From Bacteroidota bacterium (lineage in GTDB: Bacteria; Bacteroidota; Bacteroidia; Bacteroidales; Lentimicrobiaceae): a DNA stretch of 7,034 bases. The number at the start of each line of letters is the position of its first letter. Positions within the stretch are counted from its first letter, which is position 1. The stretch is taken from positions 1 to 7,034 of the forward strand of contig JAEYXG010000264.1 in assembly GCA_023428585.1 (NCBI GenBank), read 5' to 3'. The position numbers were made by a program, and so were the translations under genes. Below, piece after piece: positions 5,341-7,034 of this stretch. The notes beneath the pieces were generated by a model, which saw nothing but the letters and a program-made list of their open reading frames with translations, did no database searches and was not told where the DNA came from.

Positions 5341-6723
5341 TTAGATTACCCTGTTTGTGTCAAAGCTTTCTAATATTTGTTGCATTTTCTGTAAAAACTT
5401 GCCACCAAGCGCACCGTCAACAACTCTATGGTCGTAAGCTAATGACAAGATGATCATATGCCGTATTGCAATAACATCACCCTGTTCGGTTTCCAATACA
5501 ACAGGCTTCTTTTTGATAACACCCAATCCCAGAATTGCCACCTGGGGTTGATTGATAATCGGTGAGCCGGTAATGCTGCCAAATGTACCAAGATTGGTTA
5601 TTGTAAAGGTGCCACCCTGAATATCATCGGGATCAAGTTTGTTCTTTCTAGCTTTCTCTGCCAAACTATTTACTTCTTTGGCAAGTCCAAGCAAACTCTT
5701 TTGATCAGCATTTTTAATGACAGGTACAATCAGGTTACCAGTAGGTAAAGCAGCTGCAATACCAATGTTTATATTCTTACGTAGTATTACATTGTAACCA
5801 TCAACTGATGCATTAACACCCCTAAGTTCTTTGATTGCCATTGTAGCAGCTTCAACAAATATCGGGGTGAAAGTTATCTTCTCCTTCTCACGGCTAAAAA
5901 AATCATTCTTAACTTTTTCACGCCATTGAACCATATTTGTAACGTCAACTTCAATAAAAGAAGTCACGTGTGGAGAAACCTGTTTTGACATAACCATATG
6001 GTCAGCAATAAGCTTGCGCATACGATCCATTTCAACAATCTCATCACCTTGGTGCGCAGTAACTTGTGGTGCCGGTTTAGATGTTGAAGGAATAGTTGCC
6101 TTAATTGATTCCTGAGTTATTTCGGGTTTAGCCTGTACTTGTTTAGCAGTTTCTGACGTCTGGGCAGGCTGGTCATTTCTATTCTCAATAAATGAAAGCA
6201 GATCATTTTTTGTAACCCGTCCTTCTTTTCCGGTACCGGTAATCTTGTTGAGTTCGCCTATTGATATACCTTCAGTTTTGGCAATATTTTTTACTAATGG
6301 CGAATAGAATCGGTCGGAAATTTCAATTTCAGAATTCTTCCCGGCAATATTTTTTCCCTCAGCAACTGGTTGGTGGTTTTTACTTTCATCTACAACCTTT
6401 TCAGTTTCAACTGAATCAGTTGAAGGTACTGACTGTTCTCCTTTAGTTGTGGCATTAGCTGAAACAGGTTTGGATTTTCCGGGCTCTGTTTCAATTATTG
6501 CAATTACTTTTCCTACTTCAACAATGTCACCTTCGTTATATTTTAATTCAATGAGCTGGCCTTCAACAGGTGAAGGTATTTCTGAATCAACTTTGTCGGT
6601 GGCAATTTCCACTATTGCATCATCCTCTTCTATAGTATCACCTGGCTGTTTAAGCCAACGGGTTATGGTTGCTTCAATAATACTCTCGCCCAGCTTGGGC
6701 ATTATAACTTCAAATTGTGCCAT
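5341..6723 (-). CDS. 2-oxo acid dehydrogenase E2, lipoyl acyltransferase (branched-chain type)
   Basis: E2 core subunit of a 2-oxo acid dehydrogenase complex: its swinging lipoyl arm takes the acyl group from E1, transfers it to CoA, and is reoxidised by E3. The 460-residue product has a lipoyl domain at 1-80 with the modified Lys44 in ATDKVDS, a Pro/Ala/Lys/Glu-rich linker (83-138), a peripheral subunit-binding domain at 139-178 (SPLVKNIAKTEGI, GTGKEGRVTKNDLL), a second Ala/Pro/Gln-rich linker (180-228), and a catalytic domain from about 229. The active site is DHRVVDG with His432 and Asp436; GTFTITNLG lies at 371-379. The MPKLGESI...EIATDKVDSE form of the lipoyl domain points to branched-chain oxo acids rather than pyruvate (usually ETDKA) or 2-oxoglutarate, but this is inference. 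No E1 or E3 gene is in the window, so the complex would be encoded at scattered sites. A strong terminator follows. The ATG is fixed by the lipoyl domain. Confidence 0.92.
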   Translation of the reverse strand: MAQFEVIMPKLGESIIEATITRWLKQPGDTIEEDDAIVEIATDKVDSEIPSPVEGQLIELKYNEGDIVEVGKVIAIIETEPGKSKPVSANATTKGEQSVPSTDSVETEKVVDESKNHQPVAEGKNIAGKNSEIEISDRFYSPLVKNIAKTEGISIGELNKITGTGKEGRVTKNDLLSFIENRNDQPAQTSETAKQVQAKPEITQESIKATIPSTSKPAPQVTAHQGDEIVEMDRMRKLIADHMVMSKQVSPHVTSFIEVDVTNMVQWREKVKNDFFSREKEKITFTPIFVEAATMAIKELRGVNASVDGYNVILRKNINIGIAAALPTGNLIVPVIKNADQKSLLGLAKEVNSLAEKARKNKLDPDDIQGGTFTITNLGTFGSITGSPIINQPQVAILGLGVIKKKPVVLETEQGDVIAIRHMIILSLAYDHRVVDGALGGKFLQKMQQILESFDTNRVI

Positions 6724-6740
6724 AATATTTATAAATTGAT

Positions 6741-6778
6741 TGGCTGTTAAAGCCAGTTAAACTATCGCTTTCAGCGAT
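6741..6778. repeat. two adjacent short hairpins upstream of the E2 gene
   Basis: TGGCT-GTTAA-AGCCA (6741-6755) and ATCGCT-TTC-AGCGAT (6764-6778) are perfect short inverted repeats nine bases lower and higher in the 124-base spacer between the partial right-edge gene and E2. Neither is followed by a T run on the minus strand, so they are not standard terminators. In an E2 transcript starting upstream they would sit in the leader, 18-55 bases before the ATG. Confidence 0.4.
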
Positions 6779-6847
6779 TCCGTATTTAACAAACTTGTAT
6801 GCAAAAGGTTTACTGAATTATGCCAAGAGTTAAGAATAAATTAGTCA

Positions 6848-7034
6848 TCAAGCACGGCCCATGTTTCTAAAACCTCGCCAAATTATATTGATGTCAGTTC
6901 CCATCTTGTAATCACGTGCATAAAGCATATTCAATCTTGATGCCGTCTCAGCGTCAATCTTTTTATCAGGAAATACATCAGTGGGATTGAGGACTCCCTT
7001 CTTGATTTTTGGGAGTGTACCATCATTGTGGGTG
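6848..7034 (-). CDS. C-terminal fragment, possible sugar transferase
   Basis: Minus-strand frame entering from the right edge and ending at TGA 6848-6850; the last 61 residues are visible and the 5' part lies outside the window. The fragment includes VFPDKKIDAETASRLNMLYA, then RDYKMGTDINIIW, and ends GFRNMGRA. A tyrosine-rich stretch followed by a D-x-x-I-I helix close to the C-terminus is reminiscent of bacterial sugar transferases (undecaprenyl-phosphate glycosyl-1-phosphate transferases), but the diagnostic catalytic motifs would lie upstream, so this is a guess from general pattern. Coding status is supported by an uninterrupted frame of amphipathic, normal composition up to the edge. It is 124 bases upstream of E2 on the same strand, with no clear terminator in between. 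Confidence 0.5.
   Translation of the reverse strand, partial: THNDGTLPKIKKGVLNPTDVFPDKKIDAETASRLNMLYARDYKMGTDINIIWRGFRNMGRA

Noticed and set aside
6449..6739. Plus-strand open frame of 96 codons opposite the E2 lipoyl domain
   Set aside because: Shadow of the conserved lipoyl-domain codons; Ser/Ile-rich with no family resemblance.
1..7034. Defence, mobile-element, CRISPR or biosynthetic cluster
   Set aside because: No transposase, integrase, repeat-spacer array, toxin-antitoxin pair or cluster of unknown genes is visible; all complete genes belong to known families.

Overview
The window is an ordinary chromosomal segment of a member of the Bacteroidota (Bacteroidetes). The evidence is a PorQ-type outer-membrane protein of the type IX secretion system (found only in that phylum), a recF gene followed at once by a DUF721 gene, AT-rich leaders without Shine-Dalgarno sequences, and promoter -7 boxes of the phylum's TAnnTTTG type ahead of porQ and ispH. 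All gene assignments were made by reading motifs by eye; no database search was run.

Left half, plus strand: porQ (201-1232, translation start revised to a GTG), a 173-base spacer, ispH (1406-2296, last step of the MEP isoprenoid pathway), recF (2347-3453, recombination mediator ATPase) and a small DUF721/DciA-like gene (3461-3745). ispH, recF and DUF721 are closely spaced and could share a transcript starting at the -7 box in front of ispH. porQ has its own promoter.

Right half, minus strand: read in the direction of transcription, this holds the last 61 codons of a gene cut by the window edge (7034-6848, perhaps a sugar transferase), a lipoyl-dependent acyltransferase E2 of the branched-chain 2-oxo acid dehydrogenase type (6723-5341), a good intrinsic terminator (5318-5284), a DEDDh 3'-5' exonuclease with an ExoX-like C-terminal domain (5277-4453), and a FAHD1-type fumarylacetoacetate hydrolase family protein (4358-3747). 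The two halves meet tail to tail, with one base between the DUF721 and FAH stop codons.

The genes are mostly housekeeping (isoprenoid precursors, DNA repair and replication, oxo-acid catabolism) plus one secretion component. They do not form one pathway. I see no mobile element, CRISPR array, tRNA, rRNA, toxin-antitoxin pair or defence cassette, and no convincing new biological system. No gene-free stretch reaches 300 bases. What merits a second look is small in scale: start-codon and promoter placement at porQ, unusual residues beside the IspH iron-sulfur ligands, the spacer where cmk often sits, a terminator ending a few bases before a start codon, and a few short palindromes.
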